A DNA stretch of 14,482 nt from Thiotrichaceae bacterium (GTDB taxonomy: Bacteria > Pseudomonadota > Gammaproteobacteria > Thiotrichales > Thiotrichaceae), in the NCBI GenBank assembly GCA_027008665.1, contig JALVEA010000093.1, positions 1-14,482 of the forward strand, read 5' to 3'. A model generated the notes under the pieces. That model was given only the letters and a program-made list of their open reading frames with translations, was not told the origin of the DNA and did not search any database. Of this stretch, positions 6,279-13,555 are shown piece by piece (within the stretch, counting starts at the first letter, position 1; each line of letters starts with the position of its first letter). The position numbers and the translations under genes were made by a program.

Positions 6279-7282
6279 GAACGAATATGTCGTGAGAGTA
6301 ATGCTTTAACCGCTATTTTAGGATCAAGGTTTTGATGCACAATACGATGTACTTCTGAACAAATTGGCATTTCAATATTCGCTCTTTGCGCTAATAGTTC
6401 AATACAACTAGATGATTTAGCACCTTCTACTGCTTGTCCTATTTGCTTGAGAGCCTCTTTTGTCGTTTGTCCTTTCCCAAGGGCTAAACCTAAGCGGCGA
6501 TTGCGTGATTGATTATCCGTGCAAGTTAATACGAGGTCGCCCAGCCCTGCTAAACCCATGATGGTTTCAGGTTTTGCCCCCATGCTTTCACCTAGGCGAA
6601 TGATTTCTGCTAAACCACGGGTGATAATGGCAGTCCTAGCATTAGCACCAAAACCAAGCCCGTCGGAAATACCAGCAGCAATGGCAAGTACATTTTTAAC
6701 CGCACCTCCTAGCTCCACACCTAAAATATCATTACTGGTATAAACACGAAAATTATCACTTTGAAAGGCTGTTGCAGTACGATGACTTAACTCAGGCGTT
6801 GTTGTTGCTATCGTCATTGCGGTTGGTAACCCTTGTGCAACTTCCAAAGCAAAGGTTGGTCCTGAAACTAAGCCATAGGGAATGGCTTTATCCTGTATTT
6901 CCTCATTGAAAACCTCATGTAATAACTTACCTGTACCGACTTCAAGCCCTTTAGTTGCCCAAACGATATTGTGTTGAGCGCTCAATTGTGGCTTAAGTTG
7001 TTTTAATAAGTGGCGAAAACCATGACTTGGGACGACAATGAGTTGGTTGTTTGAATGTCGAATGCAATCTTCAATTTTATCAGTACATTGGAGATTATCA
7101 GGAAATGGAATACCTGCTAAGAAGTGGATGTTTTCTCGTACGGTTTGATACTCTGCGATATAGTTTGGATTAAAATCCCAAAGAAGAACATTGATATTAT
7201 TTCGAGCGAGTTGTAGTGCCAGTGCAGTTCCCCAAGAACCTGCACCGTAGACAGAAATACTTTGAGTACCTTTATTAGACAT
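6269..7282 (-). CDS. gpsA: Glycerol-3-phosphate dehydrogenase [NAD(P)+]
   Basis: The protein is 337 aa, normal length. It reduces dihydroxyacetone phosphate to sn-glycerol 3-phosphate, the backbone for phospholipids. The N-terminal Rossmann fold starts with GAGSWGTA (13-20). ATKGLE (Lys111), SGPTFALEVA, and the catalytic stretch GGAVKNVLAIAAGISDGLG with Lys196 follow. The C-terminal half has GLAGLGDLVLTCT and SRNRRLG, the nucleotide- and substrate-binding features of the family. Its ATG overlaps the secB stop by one base, so it is the last gene of the rhodanese-grxC-secB-gpsA operon. Confidence 0.97.
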   Translation of the reverse strand: MSNKGTQSISVYGAGSWGTALALQLARNNINVLLWDFNPNYIAEYQTVRENIHFLAGIPFPDNLQCTDKIEDCIRHSNNQLIVVPSHGFRHLLKQLKPQLSAQHNIVWATKGLEVGTGKLLHEVFNEEIQDKAIPYGLVSGPTFALEVAQGLPTAMTIATTTPELSHRTATAFQSDNFRVYTSNDILGVELGGAVKNVLAIAAGISDGLGFGANARTAIITRGLAEIIRLGESMGAKPETIMGLAGLGDLVLTCTDNQSRNRRLGLALGKGQTTKEALKQIGQAVEGAKSSSCIELLAQRANIEMPICSEVHRIVHQNLDPKIAVKALLSRHIRSEF

Positions 7283-7794
7283 TAGCTAAGAACTGTATCT
7301 TGCCCTGCATCCTTATCTTTTGTTTGTTCATTTTTTGCTATTTCACGTTGAGCTTCTTCCTCTTGCAAACGTTGTGCATAAAGAGCGTCAAAATTAATAG
7401 GAGACAGATGCATTTCTGGGAAACTACCTTTTGATATTAAGCTAGCAATGGCTTCACGAGCATAAGGATAGAGATTACTAGGGCAATAACTCGCTAATAA
7501 GTGATTGAGTTGATTAACATCATACCCTATGATTTGAAACACCCCAGCCTGTGCAACTTCAACTAAAAAGGCGGTTTTATCATCACTTTTAACTGTTACC
7601 GTGATAAGGAGGACTACTTCGTAATGATTATCAGAAATAGGTGTTACTTCCGTATTCAATTGTAGATTAGTATCAGGATTCCATTCTTCAGTAAATATAG
7701 TAGGGCTATTAGGTGACTCAAATGAGGCATCTTTTAGGTAAATACGTTCGATAATAAATTGCTGTTCTACTGGAGCGGATTGTTCTTCTGCCAT
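7282..7794 (-). CDS. secB: Protein-export chaperone SecB
   Basis: The protein is 170 aa, slightly longer than the usual 150-165. SecB forms a cytoplasmic homotetramer that keeps precursor proteins unfolded and hands them to SecA. Hallmarks are IERIYLKDASFESPNSPTIF near residues 14-33 and the C-terminal CPSNLYPYAREAIASL and GSFPEMHLSPINFDALY. The last 25 residues are a charged tail (EEEAQREIAKNEQ). An AAGGA site within the final codons of grxC precedes the start, and one base separates the genes, so translation is coupled. Confidence 0.96.
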   Translation of the reverse strand: MAEEQSAPVEQQFIIERIYLKDASFESPNSPTIFTEEWNPDTNLQLNTEVTPISDNHYEVVLLITVTVKSDDKTAFLVEVAQAGVFQIIGYDVNQLNHLLASYCPSNLYPYAREAIASLISKGSFPEMHLSPINFDALYAQRLQEEEAQREIAKNEQTKDKDAGQDTVLS

Positions 7795-7795
7795 T

Positions 7796-8065
7796 TTATA
7801 TTTTTTCCTTTAATAGTGTGTCTAATGTACCGTCATAATTGAGTTGAGCCATATCATCATATCCTCCAATAGATTTTCCATTAATGAAAATTTGTGGTAC
7901 TGACGTTTGCCCACTTTTTTGTTCCATTTCTTTTCTTAAGCTTTTATCATTACCGATGAGGATTTCTTTAAAGATTATTTTTTTACTTTTTAATAGTTTA
8001 CGAGCTCGCATACAATAGGGACAAAATCGTGTGGAGTACATAATAACTTCTGCTTGCATTATCAT
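7796..8065 (-). CDS. grxC: Glutaredoxin 3
   Basis: The protein is 89 aa, a single thioredoxin-fold domain. The dithiol active site CPYC is at 15-18, with the cis-proline motif TSVPQIF and the glutathione-binding GGYDDM near the end. It reduces disulfides and mixed glutathione disulfides in the cytoplasm. The start could instead be the Met two codons later (ATG 8059-8057), which matches the usual length better. Neither start has a strong ribosome binding site, and translation may follow from the rhodanese gene 13 bases upstream. Confidence 0.95.
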   Translation of the reverse strand: MIMQAEVIMYSTRFCPYCMRARKLLKSKKIIFKEILIGNDKSLRKEMEQKSGQTSVPQIFINGKSIGGYDDMAQLNYDGTLDTLLKEKI

Positions 8066-8078
8066 TATTTCGCTATTT

Positions 8079-8504
8079 TTATTTTCTATTCAAAGGTAAG
8101 TTTTCAGAAGTCCAAGCCATAATACCGCCTGTTAGGTTATAAACTTCATTGAAACCATTTTTAGTAAGTGTATTACAAACATGACCTGAGCGATTACCAC
8201 TCCCGCAGTAAACTAGAAAAGGGTTGTTTTTATTTTTTTCTAAAGCGCTCAGGTGCTTAGATATATCCGTTAGAGGAATAATTTTAGCGCCCTTAATAAC
8301 ACCGTTTCGTACCTCACTCTCTCCTCGAACATCAATAACTGTGACATTGTCTCGATTTAAGACCTGTACTGCTTGATTGGCATTGACCTGTTTGTATTTA
8401 CGTGTCAAGCGAGAATATTCGCTCCAAATAATCAGACCAAGGACAGCAACAAAGCCGAGCATGAGCAAAAGATGTGCTTGCACAAATTCAATATATTCTT
8501 GCAT
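8079..8504 (-). CDS. yibN: Membrane-anchored rhodanese-like protein (YibN type)
   Basis: The protein is 141 aa. One N-terminal membrane helix (about residues 12-28) is followed by a basic linker and one rhodanese domain (40-138). The active-site loop is CGSGNRS with Cys100, the residue that carries a persulfide in sulfurtransferases. DVR (58-60) and GGIMAW near the end are also family marks. It heads the grxC-secB-gpsA operon, as yibN does in E. coli, so the symbol rests on both sequence and order. The domain faces the cytoplasm if the positive-inside rule holds. Its physiological sulfur donor and acceptor are unknown. Confidence 0.92.
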   Translation of the reverse strand: MQEYIEFVQAHLLLMLGFVAVLGLIIWSEYSRLTRKYKQVNANQAVQVLNRDNVTVIDVRGESEVRNGVIKGAKIIPLTDISKHLSALEKNKNNPFLVYCGSGNRSGHVCNTLTKNGFNEVYNLTGGIMAWTSENLPLNRK

Positions 8505-8627
8505 GAATAAAGTTAACCAAAATTAAAAATAAGGCGTAAGATACCGCTCTATAAGTCTTAGGTAAAGGCAAATTTTAAATCCTTACATCAAATTTATTGA
8601 ATTACTTGGTGTTTTTTTGGAGTAGCT

Positions 8628-8975
8628 TTAACGTACACTACAGAATATTTCTTGCATCATGCTAATTAGCTTCAATATGCGCGAATCTCCAACACGATAA
8701 AAGACACGATTCGCTTCTTTTCTAGAAGCTAGAATACCTTTGTCTCGTAAAATCGCCAAATGTTGTGAGATATTACTTTGTGATGTGCCGACATACTCAA
8801 CAATATCTTGTACACTGACCTCATTTTCCCCTAACACACAGAGAATCTTTAAGCGCAATGGATGCGATATAGCTTTTAATGAGCGAGATGCAATTTCTAC
8901 ATCCTCATCACGGGCAAGTAGATCAACAGTAAATCCACAGCCTAGTCCTGAATTAATATATTTTATATGTTTCAT
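8628..8975 (-). CDS. ArsR-family repressor, probable persulfide/sulfide sensor
   Basis: The protein is 115 aa, one winged-helix domain. The core reads LKAISHPLRLKILCVL, then helix-turn-helix VQDIVEYVGTSQSNISQHLAIL, then the wing ASRKEANRVFYRV. It has Cys46 in helix alpha2 and Cys112 near the C-terminus (EIFCSV), 66 residues apart. The thiol-persulfide sensors SqrR and BigR have their two conserved cysteines at the same spacing, and their C-terminus also ends in a helix with Cys. A further Cys13 may parallel the extra N-terminal Cys of SqrR. It lacks the ELCVCDL metal motif of ArsR/SmtB proteins. It lies between the rhodanese operon and envC, and probably represses its own promoter or the rhodanese genes. 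No clear ribosome binding site is visible. Confidence 0.85.
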   Translation of the reverse strand: MKHIKYINSGLGCGFTVDLLARDEDVEIASRSLKAISHPLRLKILCVLGENEVSVQDIVEYVGTSQSNISQHLAILRDKGILASRKEANRVFYRVGDSRILKLISMMQEIFCSVR

Positions 8976-9040
8976 CTGAGAGGGTTCATTTGCTGGTTAC
9001 ATGGGGTGTATTAGGATTACTGAATATGATAATGTAGTTT

Positions 9041-9048
9041 GCTATAAA
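9041..9048 (+). promoter_or_regulatory. Possible extended -10 for envC
   Basis: TGCTATAAA (the TG at 9040-9041 included) resembles an extended -10 element 17 bases before the envC start. No good -35 is seen at standard spacing, which an extended -10 can tolerate. The arsR promoter must lie in the same 89-base gap. Confidence 0.35.
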
Positions 9049-9064
9049 AGTCACTGAAAACATA

Positions 9065-10327
9065 ATGATACTCATGTTACTAAAATTATTTAAAAAAAAA
9101 TTCATTTTACCGATTATTAGCATGCTAATAATCTCTTTTGTTAGCTTTCCTGCTGTTGCAGATAGTCAACAGCAAAAAATTAAAAAGAAAATTGAAAAAG
9201 CCTCTTCAAGTTTGCATTCCGCACAAAGTGAATCCAGAAAACTAAGCAAACAAGTTATTGCTTTAGAAAAAAAATTAAGTAATCTTTCAAAAGCACAATA
9301 TCGCACTGAAAAGAAGATGAAGAAACTTGGTAAAAACTTAGAGAAAGCAAATCATGAAAAGTTGCAACTTTTAGAGAGTGTAACACAACAAAAAGAAGCA
9401 TTAGCACAACAAATACAAGCTCTTTATACCGCAGGTGAACAATCTCATTTGCGTTTGCTGTTAAAACAAAATGATCCTTCTGATATAGGGCGGACAATAA
9501 AATATTTTGAATACCTCAACCGTAGTCGTTTGAAAAAAATTAAAAAAATTCGCGCTAGTTTAAAAAAAATTAAAATAATGGAGCAGAAAATTGAAAAAGA
9601 TCGTATTAAGCTTAAAGCATTAACGATTGAATTATCTTCACAGAAAAAGAATTTAAAAAACACCCTTAAATTGCGTGAAAAATCATTGAAAAAAGCTAAA
9701 AAACAAGTGGTAACAAAGGCAGAAAAGTTAAAAAAATTAAAAAAACAAGAGGCTCGTTTGCAGAATATGATTTCTAACTTAATCGCCAAAGAAAAAAAAG
9801 AAAGTAGAGCCAAAAAAAATAAGCTGACACAAAAAAAGAATGCTAGTCGATCTCAAAAAGAACAACAAGCGACAACAACAAAACCTAAAAGTAGCAAAGG
9901 AAAGATTGTAAAACAATCAAAATTTATTTCTAGCCGGCCTTTTTCTTTTTTGAGAGGGCGGCTTTCATGGCCTGTTCAAGGACGTTTAATACACCGTTAC
10001 GGCTCACGCAGAAATGCAAAACAACGTTGGAAAGGGGTGGTGATTGAAGCCCCTGGAGGACGTAAGGTACGTGCGGTTGCGCGTGGAAAAATAGAGTTTG
10101 CAGGGCGACTTAATGGCTATGGTTATTTGATTATTATTCGTCATGACAAAAACTATCGTAGTCTCTATGCCTATAATCGAGCGATTTATAAAAAAACAGG
10201 GCAAACTGTGAATGCAGGTGAGGTCATCGCTGCGGTTGGAAACTCAGGAGGGCAGGAGAAAAATGCCTTATATTTTGAGATAAGACGAGGCACACGTTTA
10301 CAAAATCCATCTCGCTGGTGTCATTAA
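9065..10327 (+). CDS. envC: Murein hydrolase activator EnvC
   Basis: The protein is 420 aa. A signal peptide (to about residue 33, PAVA) is followed by a long Lys/Glu/Gln-rich coiled coil (about 35-265) and a C-terminal LytM/M23 domain (298-420). EnvC is recruited to the septum by FtsEX through its coiled coil and switches on amidases that split septal peptidoglycan. The LytM domain lacks the zinc ligands: WKGVVIEA replaces the HxGxD type motif, and ALYFEIR (Ala401, Tyr403) replaces HxH, so it should activate rather than cut. The start could be the Met at residue 4. The coiled coil is unusually lysine-rich, from A-rich codons. Next comes ctpA, a pairing common in gammaproteobacteria. Confidence 0.94.
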   Translation: MILMLLKLFKKKFILPIISMLIISFVSFPAVADSQQQKIKKKIEKASSSLHSAQSESRKLSKQVIALEKKLSNLSKAQYRTEKKMKKLGKNLEKANHEKLQLLESVTQQKEALAQQIQALYTAGEQSHLRLLLKQNDPSDIGRTIKYFEYLNRSRLKKIKKIRASLKKIKIMEQKIEKDRIKLKALTIELSSQKKNLKNTLKLREKSLKKAKKQVVTKAEKLKKLKKQEARLQNMISNLIAKEKKESRAKKNKLTQKKNASRSQKEQQATTTKPKSSKGKIVKQSKFISSRPFSFLRGRLSWPVQGRLIHRYGSRRNAKQRWKGVVIEAPGGRKVRAVARGKIEFAGRLNGYGYLIIIRHDKNYRSLYAYNRAIYKKTGQTVNAGEVIAAVGNSGGQEKNALYFEIRRGTRLQNPSRWCH

Positions 10328-10348
10328 ATTACATTGGGTTATGGTTTC

Positions 10349-10389
10349 CTGAGTGCATTTTTATGTTAGACACGATAAACTCAGTTTTT
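10349..10389 (+). terminator. Weak hairpin plus T-run after envC
   Basis: CTGAGT (10349-10354) pairs with ACTCAG (10379-10384), followed by five T. The 24-base loop makes it weak, so envC and ctpA may still be co-transcribed across the 170-base gap. Confidence 0.25.
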
Positions 10390-10497
10390 GATAGCACTCT
10401 CGGTTTGGGGCTATGTAACAATAATATAGTGAGCTAGGTTGAGAATGGCATCTCAAAACAAGTCTTCGCTAATATAAAGATTAATATTGGAGATATA

Positions 10498-11865
10498 ATG
10501 CAACTGAAAATTAACAAAACACTAACGACAGGTGTCATTTTAGGTACAGTCATCGGTGTTGCCACATCAGTGAGTTTGAATGCTTTTGCTTTCAAAGGTG
10601 TCAGTCCCACCATTCCTTTAGCACAAATCAAAAAGTTTTCAGAAGTCTATTCACGTATTAAACGTTCCTATGTGGAAGAAGTGGATGATAAAAAATTAAT
10701 TTCTGGTGCCATCAGTGGCATGCTTTCTAGTTTAGATCCACATTCCGCTTATCTGGATGCTGATGCGTTTGAAGAACTGCGTGTGGGTACTTCAGGCGAG
10801 TTTGGCGGTTTAGGCATTGAAGTCGGAATGGAAAATGGCTTTGTTAAAGTTATCTCCCCCATTGATGATACGCCCGCTTACAATGCGGGTTTAAAAGCGG
10901 GTGATTTAATTATTCGTCTTGATGATAAACCCGTTAAAGGCTTAACATTAAGTGATGCAGTTAAGCTTATGCGAGGCAAAGTTGGTGCACCGATTGAATT
11001 AATGGTGGTGCGTGAAGGCAAAGATAAACCTTTCAAAGTAAAGATTATTCGTGCCATTATTAAAATAAAAAGTGTCAAACACCGCATGTTAGAACCTGGT
11101 TTTGGTTATGTGCGTATCTCTAGCTTCCAGTCAAAAACAACCCGTGGTGTTATTAATGCACTTGCAAAACTTAAAAAAGAAAATAAAGGCAAGTTAAAAG
11201 GCATTATTCTTGATTTAAGAAATAATCCAGGAGGCGTTTTAAATGGAGCGGTCGGTGTATCGGATGTGTTCTTAGACAATAGTGGCAAAATTGTTTATAC
11301 CGAAGGGCGAGTCGCAGATGCATTAATGCGTTATGACGCGCATTCAGGAGATAAGCTAGAAGGTGCGCCAATGGTTGTCTTAGTGAACCAAGGTTCTGCC
11401 TCTGCCTCAGAAATTGTTTCAGGTGCATTACAAGATCATAAACGTGCTTTAATTGTCGGTCAAAAAACCTTTGGTAAAGGCTCAGTACAAACCGTATTGC
11501 CTTTAGATGCTAAAACAGCAGTCAAATTAACCACAGCACGTTATTTTACCCCTTCAGGTAATTCAATTCAGGCAAAAGGAATTATTCCTGATATTGTGAT
11601 TAAATCATTACATCTTAAAAATAATAAGCAAGATGATGATGCGTTTATTCCTTTATCAGAAGCTGATTTAACAGGACATCTATCGAATCCAAAATCTAAT
11701 AATGATCCTAAAAAGCCTGATAGCAAAACAGAGGCTATTAAAGAATCAGTCAATAAAGCTAAAAAGAATAAAAAAACAAAAGGAGATTTAGTAACGAAAG
11801 ACTATCCACTCTATGAAGCTTTGAATGTTTTAAAAAGTATGAGTTTAGTTCAAAGTAGAAAATAA
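10498..11865 (+). CDS. ctpA: C-terminal processing protease CtpA (S41 family)
   Basis: The protein is 455 aa. An N-terminal membrane or signal segment (about 8-31) exports it to the periplasm. A PDZ domain (about 98-185, GGLGIEVG) follows, then the S41 protease core. By the known 25-residue Ser-Lys spacing and the +4 Gln, the catalytic set is Ser302 (GSASASE), Lys327 (FGKGSVQ) and Gln331. LDLRNNPGGVL is the other hallmark. The last 70 residues are a lysine-rich tail. A GGAG site five bases before the ATG decides the start. Relatives trim periplasmic or wall-related proteins and, with lipoprotein adaptors, degrade peptidoglycan hydrolases. The location behind envC agrees with a wall role. Confidence 0.96.
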   Translation: MQLKINKTLTTGVILGTVIGVATSVSLNAFAFKGVSPTIPLAQIKKFSEVYSRIKRSYVEEVDDKKLISGAISGMLSSLDPHSAYLDADAFEELRVGTSGEFGGLGIEVGMENGFVKVISPIDDTPAYNAGLKAGDLIIRLDDKPVKGLTLSDAVKLMRGKVGAPIELMVVREGKDKPFKVKIIRAIIKIKSVKHRMLEPGFGYVRISSFQSKTTRGVINALAKLKKENKGKLKGIILDLRNNPGGVLNGAVGVSDVFLDNSGKIVYTEGRVADALMRYDAHSGDKLEGAPMVVLVNQGSASASEIVSGALQDHKRALIVGQKTFGKGSVQTVLPLDAKTAVKLTTARYFTPSGNSIQAKGIIPDIVIKSLHLKNNKQDDDAFIPLSEADLTGHLSNPKSNNDPKKPDSKTEAIKESVNKAKKNKKTKGDLVTKDYPLYEALNVLKSMSLVQSRK

Positions 11866-11879
11866 TCTTTTATTACTTG

Positions 11880-11894
11880 AACCTTTCTAAGGTT
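11880..11894 (+). terminator. Small hairpin after ctpA
   Basis: AACCTT, loop TCT, AAGGTT: a perfect 6-bp stem 14 bases after the stop, with no T-run behind it. It could mark the transcript end but is weak. The rest of the gap to 12028 shows no clear promoter for the next gene. Confidence 0.25.
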
Positions 11895-12028
11895 ATATGA
11901 TTAGAAAAAATTAATCCAAGGAGCATATCAGAAATATTAATCAGTACTTCCTTATGTTCTTTGGTTTTCTTATTTGTTACTTGGAACCTCCTAAATTGAT
12001 CGCTTAGTATTCTTTAACACTTATACGC

Positions 12029-13375
12029 ATGACACTGCAAAAGTTCCTTCACGCACTTAATCCCGTTGAATTATTGCGACGTGATTTCTTTATTTATATT
12101 CTTATCGGTCTTATATGCGGTGGTATAGCTGTTATATTCCATCTTTCTATTCGCTTCGTTTTTGAAACTCTGCAAGAATACAAAAATCAACAAACCCAAT
12201 GGGTAATGTTGACACTAATGATCACCCTTCCCGCCTTAGGTGGATTATTTATTGGATTTATTATTCAATATGTAGAGCCACAAGCAGGTGGTGGTGGCAT
12301 TCCGCAAACAAAAGTAGCTTATTGGAATAATAAGAGTATTTTAACTTTAAAAGAGGCTTTTTGGCGTTTTATTCTTACCGTTATTTCTTTAGGTAGCGGA
12401 GGAAGTTTAGGACGAGAAGGGCCGACAGTACACCTTTGTGCTTCTATCGCCTCAGAAATAGGGCAATGGTTAAAACTGCGTAGAGAAGCCTTTCACTCTA
12501 TGATTCCCATTGGCATGGCAGCAGGATTGGCAGCGGCTTTTAATACTCCTTTAGCAGCCATTACTTTTGTTATAGAAGAAATTTTATTGCATAACTACAA
12601 GGCTAAAGCTATCGGTGGCATTATTTTTGCAGCTGTAACGGCTGCGGCAGTCGAACGGCTTGTGCTAGGTTCAAACCCTGTTTATCTAGTTGGATTGCCA
12701 CCATTTGAAATCGATTGGTGGATGCTTATTTGCCTGCCGATTGGTCTGTTAGGTGGTATTTTTTCCCATGTTTTTGTTTCAGGCTTATTAAGTACACGTC
12801 ATCTATTTCAAAATTGGAAACAATGTCCAAACTGGGGGAAACCTGCTATTGGTGGCTTAGCAATGGGAATTACAGGCACTATGATCTTTTTGACCACAGG
12901 ACATGAAGGCATCTTTGGTTTAGGATACAACGACTTCAATGATACTCTCAGTGGCAAAATTTTTGGTGTCACTTTATTGGTCTTATTTGTAGGAAAAATC
13001 ATAGCCACCATTTTAAGTTACTCCTCAGGAGGCAGTGGCGGAATTATTGCGCCATCGCTTTATATGGGCATGATGCTAGGTGGTTCTCTTGGCTCTTTAT
13101 TGGTTCATTTTTTTGAGCTTTCCACTAATATTCTTGGAGGTGCGGCACTACTTGGTATGGGTGCTTTTTTTGCAGGTACTATTCGTGTTCCCTTTACCTC
13201 AGTTCTACTAGTCTATGAAATGACTGGGAACTACTCTCTCATACTGCCATTAATGTTTGGGAATATGTTAGCCTATAATATTGCAGAGCGTCTGCGTCCG
13301 ATACCATTGCATGAAGCTTTACTGCTACAAAATGGGATTCATTTAAACTATCAATCCTCACAATCCAAACGCTAG
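12029..13375 (+). CDS. ClC-family chloride channel or H+/Cl- exchanger
   Basis: The protein is 448 aa, about the size of ClC-ec1, with no C-terminal CBS domains. About 16-18 membrane helices of the ClC fold are expected. Visible selectivity motifs are GGGGIPQ (88-93), GREGP with the gating glutamate Glu130, the inner Glu pair FVIEE (183-184), GGSGGIIAPS, and TGNY with Tyr402. The Glu in the inner position where exchangers carry their proton-transfer residue favours a 2Cl-/H+ exchanger, but this is an inference. The pore Ser of GSGIP is replaced by Gly. No ribosome binding site is seen, and the gene stands alone. Confidence 0.92.
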   Translation: MTLQKFLHALNPVELLRRDFFIYILIGLICGGIAVIFHLSIRFVFETLQEYKNQQTQWVMLTLMITLPALGGLFIGFIIQYVEPQAGGGGIPQTKVAYWNNKSILTLKEAFWRFILTVISLGSGGSLGREGPTVHLCASIASEIGQWLKLRREAFHSMIPIGMAAGLAAAFNTPLAAITFVIEEILLHNYKAKAIGGIIFAAVTAAAVERLVLGSNPVYLVGLPPFEIDWWMLICLPIGLLGGIFSHVFVSGLLSTRHLFQNWKQCPNWGKPAIGGLAMGITGTMIFLTTGHEGIFGLGYNDFNDTLSGKIFGVTLLVLFVGKIIATILSYSSGGSGGIIAPSLYMGMMLGGSLGSLLVHFFELSTNILGGAALLGMGAFFAGTIRVPFTSVLLVYEMTGNYSLILPLMFGNMLAYNIAERLRPIPLHEALLLQNGIHLNYQSSQSKR

Positions 13376-13397
13376 TAGAAAATATTAAAAAAGACTA

Positions 13398-13425
13398 TCG
13401 ACAACCTCCTTAAATCAGGTAAAAT
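13398..13425 (+). promoter_or_regulatory. Promoter of tRNA-Leu
   Basis: TCGACA (13398-13403), 16-base spacer, TAAAAT (13420-13425), then a GC-rich discriminator GGCGCGC. That discriminator type is characteristic of stable-RNA promoters under stringent control. The start would be about 30 bases before the tRNA. Confidence 0.65.
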
Positions 13426-13463
13426 GGCGCGCTTTCACAGATTACCCAAGTCTGAATAACTTG

Positions 13464-13550
13464 GCCGGAGTGGTGGAATTGGTAGACACGCGGGATTCAA
13501 AATCCCGTTTTGGCAACAAAGTGTGGGTTCAAGTCCCACCTCCGGCACCA
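13464..13550 (+). tRNA. tRNA-Leu, anticodon CAA
   Basis: An 87-base gene with encoded CCA. The acceptor arms GCCGGAG and CTCCGGC pair perfectly, the anticodon stem CGGGA/TCCCG encloses TTCAAAA (anticodon CAA, reading UUG), the T-arm GTGGG/CCCAC has loop TTCAAGT, and the long variable arm (GTTTTGGCAACAAAGT region) is typical of class II leucine tRNA. Confidence 0.97.
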
Positions 13551-13555
13551 TCCTA

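Noticed and set aside
8976..9078. AACAT...ATGTT inverted repeat as the ArsR operator
   Set aside because: Only five bases per arm and it overlaps the envC start; ArsR operators are usually longer, so I could not support it.
9445..9813. 122-codon Phe-rich frame antisense to envC
   Set aside because: It mirrors the A-rich lysine codons of the EnvC coiled coil, which read as Phe on the other strand.
9180..9880. Low-complexity AAAAAA-rich DNA as an origin or curved-DNA site
   Set aside because: It is fully explained by lysine codons of the EnvC coiled coil in one intact frame.
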